A stretch of DNA of 64,000 nt, taken from positions 30,932 through 94,931 of the forward strand of contig SUVG01000006.1 in assembly GCA_015062115.1 (NCBI GenBank). The letters run 5' to 3'. The notes beneath the pieces were generated by a model, which searched no databases, was not told the DNA's origin, and saw only the letters and a list, made by a program, of their open reading frames with translations. A program made the position numbers and the translations under genes. This document shows positions 25,646-34,149 of the stretch, in pieces. The DNA comes from Elusimicrobium sp. GTDB taxonomy: Bacteria; Elusimicrobiota; Elusimicrobia; Elusimicrobiales; Elusimicrobiaceae. Numbering within the stretch: position 1 is the first letter of the stretch; every line of letters begins with the position of its first letter.

Positions 25646-27388
25646 TTATTCGGTAATAAAAGTGGTCATCAGTTTTAACAAAGCCCTATCCTGCGGCTTG
25701 CGGGAGTTTAAGGGCATAACATATTTGTCTTTTTCCGTAGTGATGACGGCGTAATCTTCTTTGATGTCAAACACACTTCTTTGGGCTTGCGTATCAAATA
25801 AACTATGGCCGAAGAAAGCCTTGGGCTGCGGGATATTAAGTAAGTCCAGCACCGTGGGGGCGATGTCCAGTTGGCTGGCCAAGGGACTATCCGTCAGCGG
25901 GGCGGTGATTTTATCTTTCGTTAAAATAATGAAAGGCAAATTGTCGTATTGGTTCTTATCATACGGTTTGAATAAAGCATTGGTCGGCGTATTGGAGTAA
26001 GAAGGGTGGTCGGGCGTGATAAGAATCAGGGTGTTTTCGTCAAAAAGCCCTTTTGTTTTCAGGGTGCTTAAAAAACGCTCCACATCTTGCCCGAAGCGTG
26101 CAAAGGCGCGGGGCAAAGTGGGGACGCGGTAAAACTCCTCGTCTATTTCCCGGTAGGAGTGGTCTAAATAATCTAAGCGGCCTAAGGGGACATGGGAATC
26201 TACCGTCAGCAGGGTAATGAAAACAGGGTTATCCTTTTGTTCTTCCAAATACTCAAGGGCATAGTCAAAAAGTTTGCGGTCGGTCAGCCCCCACCAGTTG
26301 ATATAGTTTTTGTATTCCGGGCGCGTTTGAAAATAAGTTGCCCCAATCACTTCCTCAAACCCTGCATCTTTGAACAGGAGATGTTCGTTCATGTAGGTTT
26401 CGTTGGCTCCGCGCAGGAAGGCGGTTTTGTACCCCTTATTTTTTAACAGGCGCACAAAAGATACGGGGTAGCCGTTTTCGTAAGAAAGTTGTGCATAGGG
26501 GTGCGAAGTGAAGATGACGGATAAGCCGTACAAGGTGGACAGGGTAACATGTTTCAGCGAAACGGACGGATTTTGCTCGTATAAACGGTCTAACTCTTGG
26601 GTGGCTTGCGGCGGAATAAGCGGATTGAAATGGTGCAGGTATTTGTTGGAAAGCGATTCGGCCGCAATCAAAATTACGCGGGTGTATTTTTTGCCGACAG
26701 GGGTATTTCGGGCGGAAAAAACATTGTATTTTTCGGCCAGGTCAGCCACTTCTGCTTCCGGCTCGGCAACCAGGTTTGCTTGGGGAATATCGGCCAAGAC
26801 GGCGTTTGTGGTGTAAACCACAGAGGGGGGAATTAAATAAGAAGTATAGAAATGGTTGGGTGCGGGCAGGAGTTTTAACGGGTTTAATATAAAAAGGACA
26901 AATAACCCCGCCAAGCAAAGCCCCAAACGGTGGCAGGCCGTTTTGCGTGTGGCGGGTACAAAAAAGCGTTTTACACAAAAGGCACAGTAGAGAGCTACCG
27001 CACTAAAAAACCCGATCACGCGCGGATCTAACAGGAACCCGTAATCGCCGCCTTCCATGGTGTCTAAGTATTTGGCACCGAAACGTTCCTTAAAGTACCA
27101 AAGCAAAATCAAATCGGCAATCAGCGTTAAACAGTACACAAATTGAGACGCGCCCACGAACCACTTGTTTTTAATTCCCAACAGGTTGATACAGGAAAGG
27201 AGCACCCCTAAAAACAAAAATTCGCACGCCAGTTTAACAGTTTCGGTGGCTAAAAAGTTCGTCCAGGTAAGGCAGTCTAACTGACTTAGACCGAATAAAC
27301 ATAACAACAGGGCAGGCAAAGAGGCCACCAATAAAAATTTCCAATCGTTTTGAAAAGGGGAAAAGAGATATTTTTTAAGAAAATTCAT
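25646..27388 (-). CDS. LTA-synthase/MdoB-like sulfatase-fold membrane enzyme
   Basis: A 580-aa protein. Five membrane helices fill the first 180 residues, followed by a periplasmic alkaline-phosphatase/sulfatase domain: VILIAAESLS (metal-binding Glu), a TLYGLS segment likely to hold the catalytic Thr, SHVPLG, and TPDHPSY with Asp and His metal ligands. The layout matches LtaS, OpgB and phosphoethanolamine transferases, which move phospho-alcohol head groups onto glycans or lipid A. In a Gram-negative a lipid A or glucan substrate is likelier. GGAG precedes the ATG. It shares a palindromic promoter region with thrS. Confidence 0.8.
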   Translation of the reverse strand: MNFLKKYLFSPFQNDWKFLLVASLPALLLCLFGLSQLDCLTWTNFLATETVKLACEFLFLGVLLSCINLLGIKNKWFVGASQFVYCLTLIADLILLWYFKERFGAKYLDTMEGGDYGFLLDPRVIGFFSAVALYCAFCVKRFFVPATRKTACHRLGLCLAGLFVLFILNPLKLLPAPNHFYTSYLIPPSVVYTTNAVLADIPQANLVAEPEAEVADLAEKYNVFSARNTPVGKKYTRVILIAAESLSNKYLHHFNPLIPPQATQELDRLYEQNPSVSLKHVTLSTLYGLSVIFTSHPYAQLSYENGYPVSFVRLLKNKGYKTAFLRGANETYMNEHLLFKDAGFEEVIGATYFQTRPEYKNYINWWGLTDRKLFDYALEYLEEQKDNPVFITLLTVDSHVPLGRLDYLDHSYREIDEEFYRVPTLPRAFARFGQDVERFLSTLKTKGLFDENTLILITPDHPSYSNTPTNALFKPYDKNQYDNLPFIILTKDKITAPLTDSPLASQLDIAPTVLDLLNIPQPKAFFGHSLFDTQAQRSVFDIKEDYAVITTEKDKYVMPLNSRKPQDRALLKLMTTFITE

Positions 27389-27411
27389 AAGGGGTATCTA
27401 CTCCTCAATTT

Positions 27412-27427
27412 GATATAATATTATATC
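27412..27427. promoter_or_regulatory. palindromic divergent -10 region
   Basis: GATATAATATTATATC is a perfect 16-bp palindrome that contains TATAAT on the plus strand (27414-27419, with an extended TG) and TATAAT on the minus strand (27425-27420). It can serve thrS rightwards and the sulfatase-family gene leftwards, so polymerases on the two would compete. Confidence 0.65.
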
Positions 27428-27493
27428 TTAATTCAAGGACCTTTGATTCCTGGCCCGGTCGTTGTGGCCGGCAGGGTCATAGCGCAAACCAAC

Positions 27494-29245
27494 ATGGAAA
27501 ATAAAGAATTAGAAACCAAGCGCCACTCGTGTGCACACATTATGGCGCAAGCGGTACAGCAGTTGTTCCCCGGTACCAAACTCGGTATCGGCCCGGCTAT
27601 TGAAAATGGCTTTTACTACGATTTTGATTGCCCCAAGCAATTCACGCCGGAAGATTTGAAAGCCATTGAAACCAAGATGAAAGAAATCATCAAGGCCCGC
27701 CAACCCTTTGAAAGAAAGGAAATGAGCAAGGCCGAAGCCAAAGAATTTTTTGAAAAACGCGGCGAAACCTATAAATTGGAACTGATTGAAGAATTGGAAG
27801 ACGGTTCTATTACCGTATATACCAATGGAGATTATGCCGACCTCTGCCGCGGCCCGCACGTGGAACACACGGGCAGAGTGAATAGTTTTAAGTTAACCGC
27901 CATTGCCGGTGCTTACTGGCGCGGGGACGAAAAACGCCCCATGCTCCAACGCATTTACGGCTTATGCTTTGATACCAAAGACGAATTGAACGCCTATATC
28001 AAACAACAGGAAGAAGCCGCCAAGCGCGACCACCGCAAACTCGGCCCGGAGTTGGATCTTTTCAGCGTAAACGATAATGTGGGCCCGGGGCTTATTTTGA
28101 TGCACCCCAAAGGCGGTATGTTACGCAAAACTTTGGAAGACTGGATTAAAAACGAAAACTTAAAACGCGGTTACGATTTGGTTGTCAGCCCGCATATTGC
28201 GCGCCTTCACTTGTTTGAAGTGAGCGGACACGCCGGTTTTTATTCCGAAAGTATGTTCCACCCGATGGAAGTGGACGGAGAAAAATACCAAATTAAACCC
28301 ATGAACTGCCCCTTCCATGTGGAAATTTACAAAACCCACCTGCGCTCCTATCGCGACTTGCCCCTCCGCTTAAGCGAACTGGGCACGGTTTACCGCTATG
28401 AACGCTCCGGTGCGTTGCACGGGCTTCTCCGGGTGCGCGGTTTTACGCAAGACGATGCGCACATTTTCTGCACGCCCGAACAAGTGGAAGAAGAAGTAAA
28501 ACAATGTTTTGAATTTGCCATGCACATTTTCAAAACGTTCGGCTTTGAAAAATACGCGGTGGAACTTTCCACGCGAGACCCGGAACATCCGGAACATTTC
28601 ACCGGTGATGTGGCCGATTGGGAACGCGCCGAAAATGCTCTCAAACGCGTGTTGGAAGAAAATAAAATTCCCTACACCACCCACGCCGGGGAAGCCGCCT
28701 TCTACGGGCCGAAAATCGATATCAAAGTAATGGACGCTATCGGCCGTTTGTGGCAGTTGTCTACGATTCAGTTTGACTTCAACCTGCCCCAACGCTTCGA
28801 TTTGGAATATGTCGCCAGCGAAGGCCGCCAACGCCCGATTATGGTGCACCGGGCCATGTTCGGCAGTATCGAACGCTTTACCGGGGTGATTATTGAACAC
28901 TTCGCGGGTTGGTTCCCGTTGTGGTTGGCGCCGGTACAAGTAAAACTGCTTACTTTGACGGACGATCAAATCCCGTTTGCCAAAGAAGTGGCCGCCAAAA
29001 TGCGCCAGGCCGGTTTGCGCCCCGAATTAGATGTAAGACCCGAAAAATTGGGTCTCAAAATTCGTGAAGCGCACTTGCAGCGTATTCCTTACACCGCCAT
29101 TATCGGTGCTAAGGAAGCCGCCGAAGGTAAACTGACCCTGCGCCTGAAAGACGGTACCAATACGCCGGCTTTATCCGTGGAAGAAGTCATCGAAAAAATG
29201 AAGGAAGAAGTGGCTACTTTCAGTTTAACCAATCTCTTAAAATAA
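27494..29245 (+). CDS. thrS: threonyl-tRNA synthetase
   Basis: The protein begins directly at the N2 editing domain (KRHSCAHIMAQAV with the HxxxH pair; later CRGPHVEHTG), so the TGS domain of longer ThrS proteins is missing. The class II core has MNCPFHVEIYK (Zn Cys), RYERSGALHGLLRVRGFTQDDAH (motif 2) and HRAMFGSIERF (motif 3), then an anticodon-binding domain. ATG 27494 lacks a Shine-Dalgarno; a TTG at 27443 with AAGGA only 3 nt upstream would add 17 residues, so the start is uncertain. The leader contains a GC-rich hairpin (27449-27475). Confidence 0.95.
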   Translation: MENKELETKRHSCAHIMAQAVQQLFPGTKLGIGPAIENGFYYDFDCPKQFTPEDLKAIETKMKEIIKARQPFERKEMSKAEAKEFFEKRGETYKLELIEELEDGSITVYTNGDYADLCRGPHVEHTGRVNSFKLTAIAGAYWRGDEKRPMLQRIYGLCFDTKDELNAYIKQQEEAAKRDHRKLGPELDLFSVNDNVGPGLILMHPKGGMLRKTLEDWIKNENLKRGYDLVVSPHIARLHLFEVSGHAGFYSESMFHPMEVDGEKYQIKPMNCPFHVEIYKTHLRSYRDLPLRLSELGTVYRYERSGALHGLLRVRGFTQDDAHIFCTPEQVEEEVKQCFEFAMHIFKTFGFEKYAVELSTRDPEHPEHFTGDVADWERAENALKRVLEENKIPYTTHAGEAAFYGPKIDIKVMDAIGRLWQLSTIQFDFNLPQRFDLEYVASEGRQRPIMVHRAMFGSIERFTGVIIEHFAGWFPLWLAPVQVKLLTLTDDQIPFAKEVAAKMRQAGLRPELDVRPEKLGLKIREAHLQRIPYTAIIGAKEAAEGKLTLRLKDGTNTPALSVEEVIEKMKEEVATFSLTNLLK

Positions 29246-29262
29246 GATGCTTTGGTTTTATA

Positions 29263-29294
29263 AACGCTCCGCTGTAACAGGCGGGGCGTTTTTT
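29263..29294 (+). terminator. thrS terminator
   Basis: Stem AACGCTCCGC (29263-29272)/GCGGGGCGTT (29281-29290, one G-T pair), then a run of T. Confidence 0.9.
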
Positions 29295-29350
29295 CATGGT
29301 TTTTTTCTGTTATAATGAAAAGAAAACAGACAGGAGGACGAAACCTTTTT

Positions 29351-31072
29351 ATGAAGAAAATGTTAGCTTGGCTGGGAATCGGTTTTTTGGCTGTGCCGTT
29401 GTTTGCCGCACCGAAGGCGGCTGATCTTACTTTGCGCGAGCAAGTGGGCCAAACGGTGATGCCTCGGGTATTGGTGGGGCAACATAAGGCCTTTAAGAAG
29501 GCCGTAAAAAACGGGGAAGTAACCGGGTTTTTTATTAAAACCAAAGAAGGGTTGCTTCATACTCCCAAGATTACTTCTGCCAATCAAAAGAAATACATTG
29601 CCAAACAACGCAAAGCCTTGAAAAAAACCATCGCCGATTTACAAAAATGGGCTTCTAAATCCCGTCATAAAATTCCCTTGTTGTTGTCGTTAGATTACGA
29701 AGGCGGAACGGTTACTTCTCCCATGTTTTTGGGGCTGAAACAAATGCCGTCCAATATGCTTTTGGCCGCGGGCGGAAGCGAGAAAATCGTGGAAGATATG
29801 TATGCGGCCCAAGCCTTGGAAATGAAATTGGTGGGAACCGAAATGGCGTTAGGCCCGGTAACCGATGTAAACTCCAACCCTAAAAACCCGATTATTCAAA
29901 CGCGCTCGTTTGGGGATAACGCCCAAGAGGCGGGGCGTTTTGCGGCGGCGGCCGTACGGGCTTTGGAACAAAACGGCGTAGCCGCCGTTAATAAACATTT
30001 CCCGGGCCACGGAGATACTTCTTCCGATTCTCACTACGAACAACCGGTTACCGATTTGCCGAAAGACGAACTGTGGCAAAAACATATTTCCGCTTTTATG
30101 CCTTCCGTGCAAGCGGGGGTTTCCGGCGTATTGAGTGCCCATGTGGTTTATCCGGAACTTGATAAAAACAACCCGGCCTCTTTTTCTCCTACTATTTTGA
30201 AAGGCCTTCTCCGTCAAGAAATGGGCTATAACGGGGTGATTGTAACCGACGGTTTGGATATGGGCGCGGTAAGCGACCAAAGCGTGGAAGAAATCGTTCG
30301 CCGTTCTTACAAAGCCGGCAACAATATGCTTTTGTTAAGCGGAGATGTGCGGGATATTAAAACCGCCAAAAAATATCCGCGCCGCGCAGCCGACTATGTG
30401 GAAAAAACGGTGCGCGAAGTGGAAGCCGGCAAGTTATCTGCCGCAGAAAATGTAACCCGTCAGGAAATAGAAATTTCCGCCGAAAAAATCTTAGCCTTGA
30501 AGGAAAAATTCGGCCTCTTTAATTCCGCGAAAGAACCTGTGTTGGAAACAGGGTTTGAAACGGCCTCCCGGGCGGCGGCAGAAGCGGGGGTAACGGTGGT
30601 GCGCTCCGCCGATAACGCCCTGCCGTTAACGGACAAAGAAAAAGAAATCTGTGCCGTGTTTTTTGCGGACGGTATTTTTTCGCTCCAGTTGGAAGCGTTC
30701 ACCGATTATTTGTCTGCCCGCGGTAAAAAAGCCCGCCTGGTACATGCTTCCGTAGCCCCCACAAAGCAAGACCGCACAAAAGCGGGAGAATGTATGCCGG
30801 GGGCGCATGTGGTGGTGGTAGGGACGAGTTACACTTCCCGCCTGAACGAAGACCAGCAACGCCTGGCGGAAGAAATTCGGGTCTCGGCGGAAAAGGCCGG
30901 GAAAAAATATGTGCAAATCTCTTTATTAAATCCGTACGAAATTCCGCTCTATCCCCACACTCAAACCATGTTGGCGGTGTACGGCCCTACGGAATATGCC
31001 ATGGAAACTTCGGCGAAAATTTTGTTGGGTGATGTGCAGGCAAAAGGGAAACTGCCTGTTTCGTTGGACTAA
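29351..31072 (+). CDS. secreted GH3 beta-N-acetylhexosaminidase (NagZ-like)
   Basis: A 573-aa protein; start ATG 29351 is chosen behind GGAGG (12 nt) and begins a signal peptide (MKKMLAWLGIGFLAVPLFAA). The GH3 TIM barrel shows LSLDYEGGTV, the NagZ-type KHFPGHGDTSSDSH loop with the general acid/base His/Asp, and VTDGLDMGAV with the catalytic Asp. A C-terminal alpha/beta domain (TVVRSADNALPL) follows. It probably trims GlcNAc from peptidoglycan or glycan chains in the periplasm. Longer than cytoplasmic NagZ, closer to exported two-domain GH3 enzymes. Confidence 0.88.
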   Translation: MKKMLAWLGIGFLAVPLFAAPKAADLTLREQVGQTVMPRVLVGQHKAFKKAVKNGEVTGFFIKTKEGLLHTPKITSANQKKYIAKQRKALKKTIADLQKWASKSRHKIPLLLSLDYEGGTVTSPMFLGLKQMPSNMLLAAGGSEKIVEDMYAAQALEMKLVGTEMALGPVTDVNSNPKNPIIQTRSFGDNAQEAGRFAAAAVRALEQNGVAAVNKHFPGHGDTSSDSHYEQPVTDLPKDELWQKHISAFMPSVQAGVSGVLSAHVVYPELDKNNPASFSPTILKGLLRQEMGYNGVIVTDGLDMGAVSDQSVEEIVRRSYKAGNNMLLLSGDVRDIKTAKKYPRRAADYVEKTVREVEAGKLSAAENVTRQEIEISAEKILALKEKFGLFNSAKEPVLETGFETASRAAAEAGVTVVRSADNALPLTDKEKEICAVFFADGIFSLQLEAFTDYLSARGKKARLVHASVAPTKQDRTKAGECMPGAHVVVVGTSYTSRLNEDQQRLAEEIRVSAEKAGKKYVQISLLNPYEIPLYPHTQTMLAVYGPTEYAMETSAKILLGDVQAKGKLPVSLD

Positions 31073-31096
31073 ATTTTCTTTTTAGCCCGAAAAAAG

Positions 31097-31126
31097 AGCC
31101 CTCTGTATTTTCATACAGAGGGCTTT
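31097..31126. terminator. terminator after the GH3 gene
   Basis: Perfect 11-bp stem AGCCCTCTGTA (31097-31107)/TACAGAGGGCT (31114-31124) then TT. A-rich on the other side, so it may serve both strands. Confidence 0.85.
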
Positions 31127-31150
31127 ACTTCGTTTGGTTCATGTTTTCTC

Positions 31151-31477
31151 TCATATCCTTCCGGGCCTTATACAGTAAGTATTATTGAGCGTGCCTTCCA
31201 TAACCCGAATCTGCTTTTTACCCATCCACTTCCTCAGCGTACTCCCCGTACCCACAGGTAAAGGGCCCGAGGCTTGTGAAAGGGATTCTGTAAAGCTAAT
31301 ATCCCAGAAATGGCGCAACTGAACAAAGAACACTTTTTTTCTGTCTTTGCCGACACGGTTGCACTCTTCGCGCAATTCCGCTTGCCTATGCCAGACAGTT
31401 TGCCTCCGCTTGTACCGCCCGACATCACCGGGAGGGGCTTGCACAAGGAGGGGTATTTTCTGTATCCCCCGAAGGAT
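31151..31477 (-). CDS. small gene downstream of the repressor, start codon unclear
   Basis: A reading frame open from about 31500 to the stop at 31151. A promoter (31511-31484) places the expected leaderless start at 31477, where the codon is ATC instead of ATG but in frame; the first standard start is GTG at 31444, giving 97 aa. The product is basic (GRYKRRQTVWHRQAELREEC) with GSTLRKWMGKKQIRVMEG near the end, which could be DNA- or RNA-binding. No family was recognised. It may be a decayed phage gene or use an unusual start. Confidence 0.4.
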   Translation of the reverse strand: MLRGIQKIPLLVQAPPGDVGRYKRRQTVWHRQAELREECNRVGKDRKKVFFVQLRHFWDISFTESLSQASGPLPVGTGSTLRKWMGKKQIRVMEGTLNNTYCIRPGRI

Positions 31478-31483
31478 ATTGTT

Positions 31484-31511
31484 AGTATAAGCGGTTTTTG
31501 CTTAAAATCAA
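31484..31511 (-). promoter_or_regulatory. promoter downstream of the repressor gene
   Basis: Minus strand TTGATT (31511-31506), 16-nt spacer, TATACT (31489-31484), then AACAAT. The block TATACTAACAATAT is identical to the promoter at 32298-32311 on the other side of the repressor. Confidence 0.6.
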
Positions 31512-31531
31512 GACTTGAAAAAAGGGTTAGT

Positions 31532-32224
31532 TTACGGGCGTGTAATTTTCATTACCACTTCCCCTAACGGGGTTACTTCCGCCGCGGGTAAAGTTTGGAG
31601 AAGTTGCCCTTGCGCGGTGCACAGGCACACGGATTCCCCTTGGGTATATACGCGGCGCAAAAGATATTGGTTTTGAACGCGAAGGAGCATTAAAGTGTGT
31701 TCGCTAAAAGCCGAAACAGGTTTGATGAAAAACAGGTCTTCTGTTGCTTCGGGAGATTGTTCAATCGATTGGCTTTTCAAAAGGCACTTGGCGCCTTTGG
31801 CGGCGGCTCGGGGGAGCGTCCACCACTCGCAGACATCTGCTTCCGCGTAATCGGGCCAAGCGGCTCCAATTGTGCTGATAAGCGGAATATGCACACTGTT
31901 GCTGGCGGAGTCCGTCAAAGAGGAGTTCGTGTCAGCAGTGTAAGTAAAAGAGGGGTCTTGGGTTTCGCGCAGCGTAGATGTGTTTTTGGCGGCTTGGCCT
32001 TCCGGATAGGTGGTAACGGGTTGAAAAAGGCGCATGACATCATAAAAAGCCAAGCCGAACAACTGGGCCATTTGGGCGATGTATCCCTTAGAAGGGGTAC
32101 GTTTACCCGTAGCCCAAAAGGCTACGGTGGCAGTGGAAACATTGAGTATTTTTGCTAACTTGGCTTGTGCCCCGCGCAGAACACCGTTGTTCCATTTTTC
32201 CAGTTGCTTTTCAAATTTATTCAT
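31532..32224 (-). CDS. phage-type repressor: HTH plus LexA/S24-like domain
   Basis: A 230-aa protein. Residues 18-60 form an XRE/CI-like helix-turn-helix (AKLAKILNVSTATVAFWATGKRTPS). A Ser/Thr-rich linker follows, then from about residue 112 a LexA/S24-type C-terminal domain (HIPLISTIGAAW). The expected S-x-M nucleophile region reads KSQSIEQSP and the expected catalytic Lys region reads YLLRRVY, so self-cleavage capacity is doubtful. A divergent promoter with a TGCTAGCA palindrome lies upstream. This is the immunity-region layout of a temperate phage, now without other phage genes next to it. Confidence 0.75.
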   Translation of the reverse strand: MNKFEKQLEKWNNGVLRGAQAKLAKILNVSTATVAFWATGKRTPSKGYIAQMAQLFGLAFYDVMRLFQPVTTYPEGQAAKNTSTLRETQDPSFTYTADTNSSLTDSASNSVHIPLISTIGAAWPDYAEADVCEWWTLPRAAAKGAKCLLKSQSIEQSPEATEDLFFIKPVSAFSEHTLMLLRVQNQYLLRRVYTQGESVCLCTAQGQLLQTLPAAEVTPLGEVVMKITRP

Positions 32225-32273
32225 ATTGTCGCCCTCTTATTTAAGTGTAGAAAATACACAAAGCAAAAAGCGC

Positions 32274-32303
32274 TTGACAAATGCTAGCAATACTTACTAT
32301 ACT
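32274..32303 (+). promoter_or_regulatory. strong promoter with operator-like palindrome
   Basis: TTGACA (32274-32279), 18-nt spacer and TATACT (32298-32303). The 8-bp palindrome TGCTAGCA (32282-32289) sits in the spacer, where a bound repressor would block polymerase. It is divergent from the repressor gene. Confidence 0.65.
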
Positions 32304-32309
32304 AACAAT

Positions 32310-32489
32310 ATGAAAAGCGGCTGCAGCGCTTTTTACCTCACAGGCGTACAGGTTTTCCCTTACATTTTAGAAACCTTATACGGAGCGGTTTATCCTTACA
32401 AACCGATGCCGCGCCCGCGGTATGTCGGCTCCGTTACGCCTCAACTATGTAATTCTGCCAGGAAGTACATAGTTTATTGTAGCAAATAA
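32310..32489 (+). CDS. putative leaderless 59-aa protein opposite the repressor
   Basis: ATG at 32310 is exactly 6 nt after the -10 box TATACT, so the transcript would start at or next to the ATG. The 59-aa product (MKSGCSAFYLTGVQVF... ending YIVYCSK) has three Cys and several Tyr/Pro and no known motif. Its position is that of cro in lambdoid phages, but there is no helix-turn-helix. A possible hairpin (ACGGGCTC/GAGCCGT near 32544) could end the transcript. Short length keeps confidence low. Confidence 0.4.
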   Translation: MKSGCSAFYLTGVQVFPYILETLYGAVYPYKPMPRPRYVGSVTPQLCNSARKYIVYCSK

Positions 32490-32644
32490 AATGCCGTTTG
32501 GGTTAGTAAAGTTAACGGTTTCGCGTCCGTCCCACCTATTTAACGGGCTCCGGCTGAGCCGTTTGCTTTCTACCCAACGGCTTTTATGGGGGAATACTGC
32601 CGCGGGGCTTTCGGGGAAGGGCCAAAACAAATTATAATATAAGT

Positions 32645-34036
32645 ATGAAACGCACTTTTTCTCTTAACATTTACGGGCTGATTTTTTCCATCATGGTATT
32701 GGTGGCGGCCCTGACTTATATTTTACCCGCCGGACAGTATAACTCCGTTGAGCGGGACGGCCGCACCTATACGGTGGCAGGCTCTTATCACCGGGTAGAG
32801 GCCAACCCGCAGGGCATTGGGGCCGTATTGACTGCCCCTGCCAAAGCCTTTGGTGATTGTGCTGATATCATTGTGTTTATTTTCATTACCGGGGCCGTGT
32901 TTACCATTTTGGAACGCACGGGAACGGTTAACGCGGTTATATTGGGCACGAGTTACCTGTTTTCCCGCAAAGAAAAATTAAAGAAATTCTTTATTCCCGC
33001 GTCGATGCTTCTTTTCTCTTTGGGCGGGGCCGTGTTTGGCATGGAGGAAGAAACCCTTATTTTTATTCCGTTGTTTATCCCGCTTGCGCTATCGCTGGGG
33101 TATGATACGGCCGTAGGGGTCAGTATTCCTTTCTTAGGGGCTTGGGTGGGCTTCGGCTCGGCCTTTATGAATCCGTTTACGGTGGGTATTTCTCACGGGA
33201 TTGCCCAACTGCCGCTTTATTCGGGCCTCTCGTACAGAGTGCTTGTGTGGGGCATTTGTACGGCACTTGTTACCGGGTTCGTAACCTGGTATGGGGAGCG
33301 CGTGCGGAAAAACCCGACTAAAAGTATTACCTATGAGGCTGACGAAGAGCGCCGCAAAACCTTGCAGTTAAATACCTTGGAAAAGCCCGAGTTTAAGCGT
33401 TCTCATCTGCTGATTTCCGTGGTGTTTACCTTGGGTATGGGGGTACTGGTATATGGTGTGGCAGTTTTCCATTGGTATATTATTGAAATTTCCGGGCTCT
33501 TTTTGGGTGTAGGGCTTTTGTGTGCGCTCATCGGTCGGTTGAAGTTAAACCAAACGACGGACGCTATTATAGACGGCGCCCGCAGCATGGTAAGCGTTTC
33601 GGTGATGCTCGCCTTGGCCCGTGCGATTGTGGTAATTGCTTCCAACGGGCGCATCTTGGATACGGTTTTGCATGCTATTACGCAAGCAATCGGGCAGATG
33701 CACCCCTTAATGGCGGCTATCGGTATGTTTTGGGCGCACTCGTTTATCAACTTTTTTGTGGCGTCGGGTTCTGGGCAGGCTGTGCTGACAATGCCGGTGA
33801 TGATTCCGTTGTCGGACTTAATAGGCGTGAACCCGCAGTTGGCCATTTTGGCCTATCAATTCGGTGAAGGGTGGACGAACGCCGTTATTCCTACCGCTCC
33901 CGTTACCATGGCGGCTATCGGCATGGCCGGTATTCCGTGGCTGAAATGGGCCAAATGGAACTTGCCTTTGCAACTCATTTTGATAGTTCTTTCCATGGTT
34001 CTTCTGATTCCGCCGTATTTACTGAACTGGAAATAG
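32645..34036 (+). CDS. YfcC-family (C4-dicarboxylate/amino acid) carrier
   Basis: A 463-aa protein with 11-12 membrane helices. It matches the YfcC/DcuC/ArcD-like anaerobic carrier family: LTYILPAGQYNSVERDG near the N-terminus, GMEEETLIFIPLFIPLA in the third helix region, and a C-terminal GEGWTNAVIPTAPVTMAA re-entrant motif. Relatives carry C4-dicarboxylates, basic amino acids or fatty acids; the substrate here is not known. A TATAAT (32633-32638) ends 6 nt before the ATG and there is no Shine-Dalgarno, so the mRNA is probably leaderless. Confidence 0.88.
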   Translation: MKRTFSLNIYGLIFSIMVLVAALTYILPAGQYNSVERDGRTYTVAGSYHRVEANPQGIGAVLTAPAKAFGDCADIIVFIFITGAVFTILERTGTVNAVILGTSYLFSRKEKLKKFFIPASMLLFSLGGAVFGMEEETLIFIPLFIPLALSLGYDTAVGVSIPFLGAWVGFGSAFMNPFTVGISHGIAQLPLYSGLSYRVLVWGICTALVTGFVTWYGERVRKNPTKSITYEADEERRKTLQLNTLEKPEFKRSHLLISVVFTLGMGVLVYGVAVFHWYIIEISGLFLGVGLLCALIGRLKLNQTTDAIIDGARSMVSVSVMLALARAIVVIASNGRILDTVLHAITQAIGQMHPLMAAIGMFWAHSFINFFVASGSGQAVLTMPVMIPLSDLIGVNPQLAILAYQFGEGWTNAVIPTAPVTMAAIGMAGIPWLKWAKWNLPLQLILIVLSMVLLIPPYLLNWK

Positions 34037-34149
34037 GAATTTTTATTGAGTCCCCGTTTATCGGGGGCTTTTTGTTTATTGAATCAAAGAGATATTTTTT
34101 GTAAATTTATTACAATCAGCCTTATGAGTAAAGGCCCAAGGAGAAAGTT

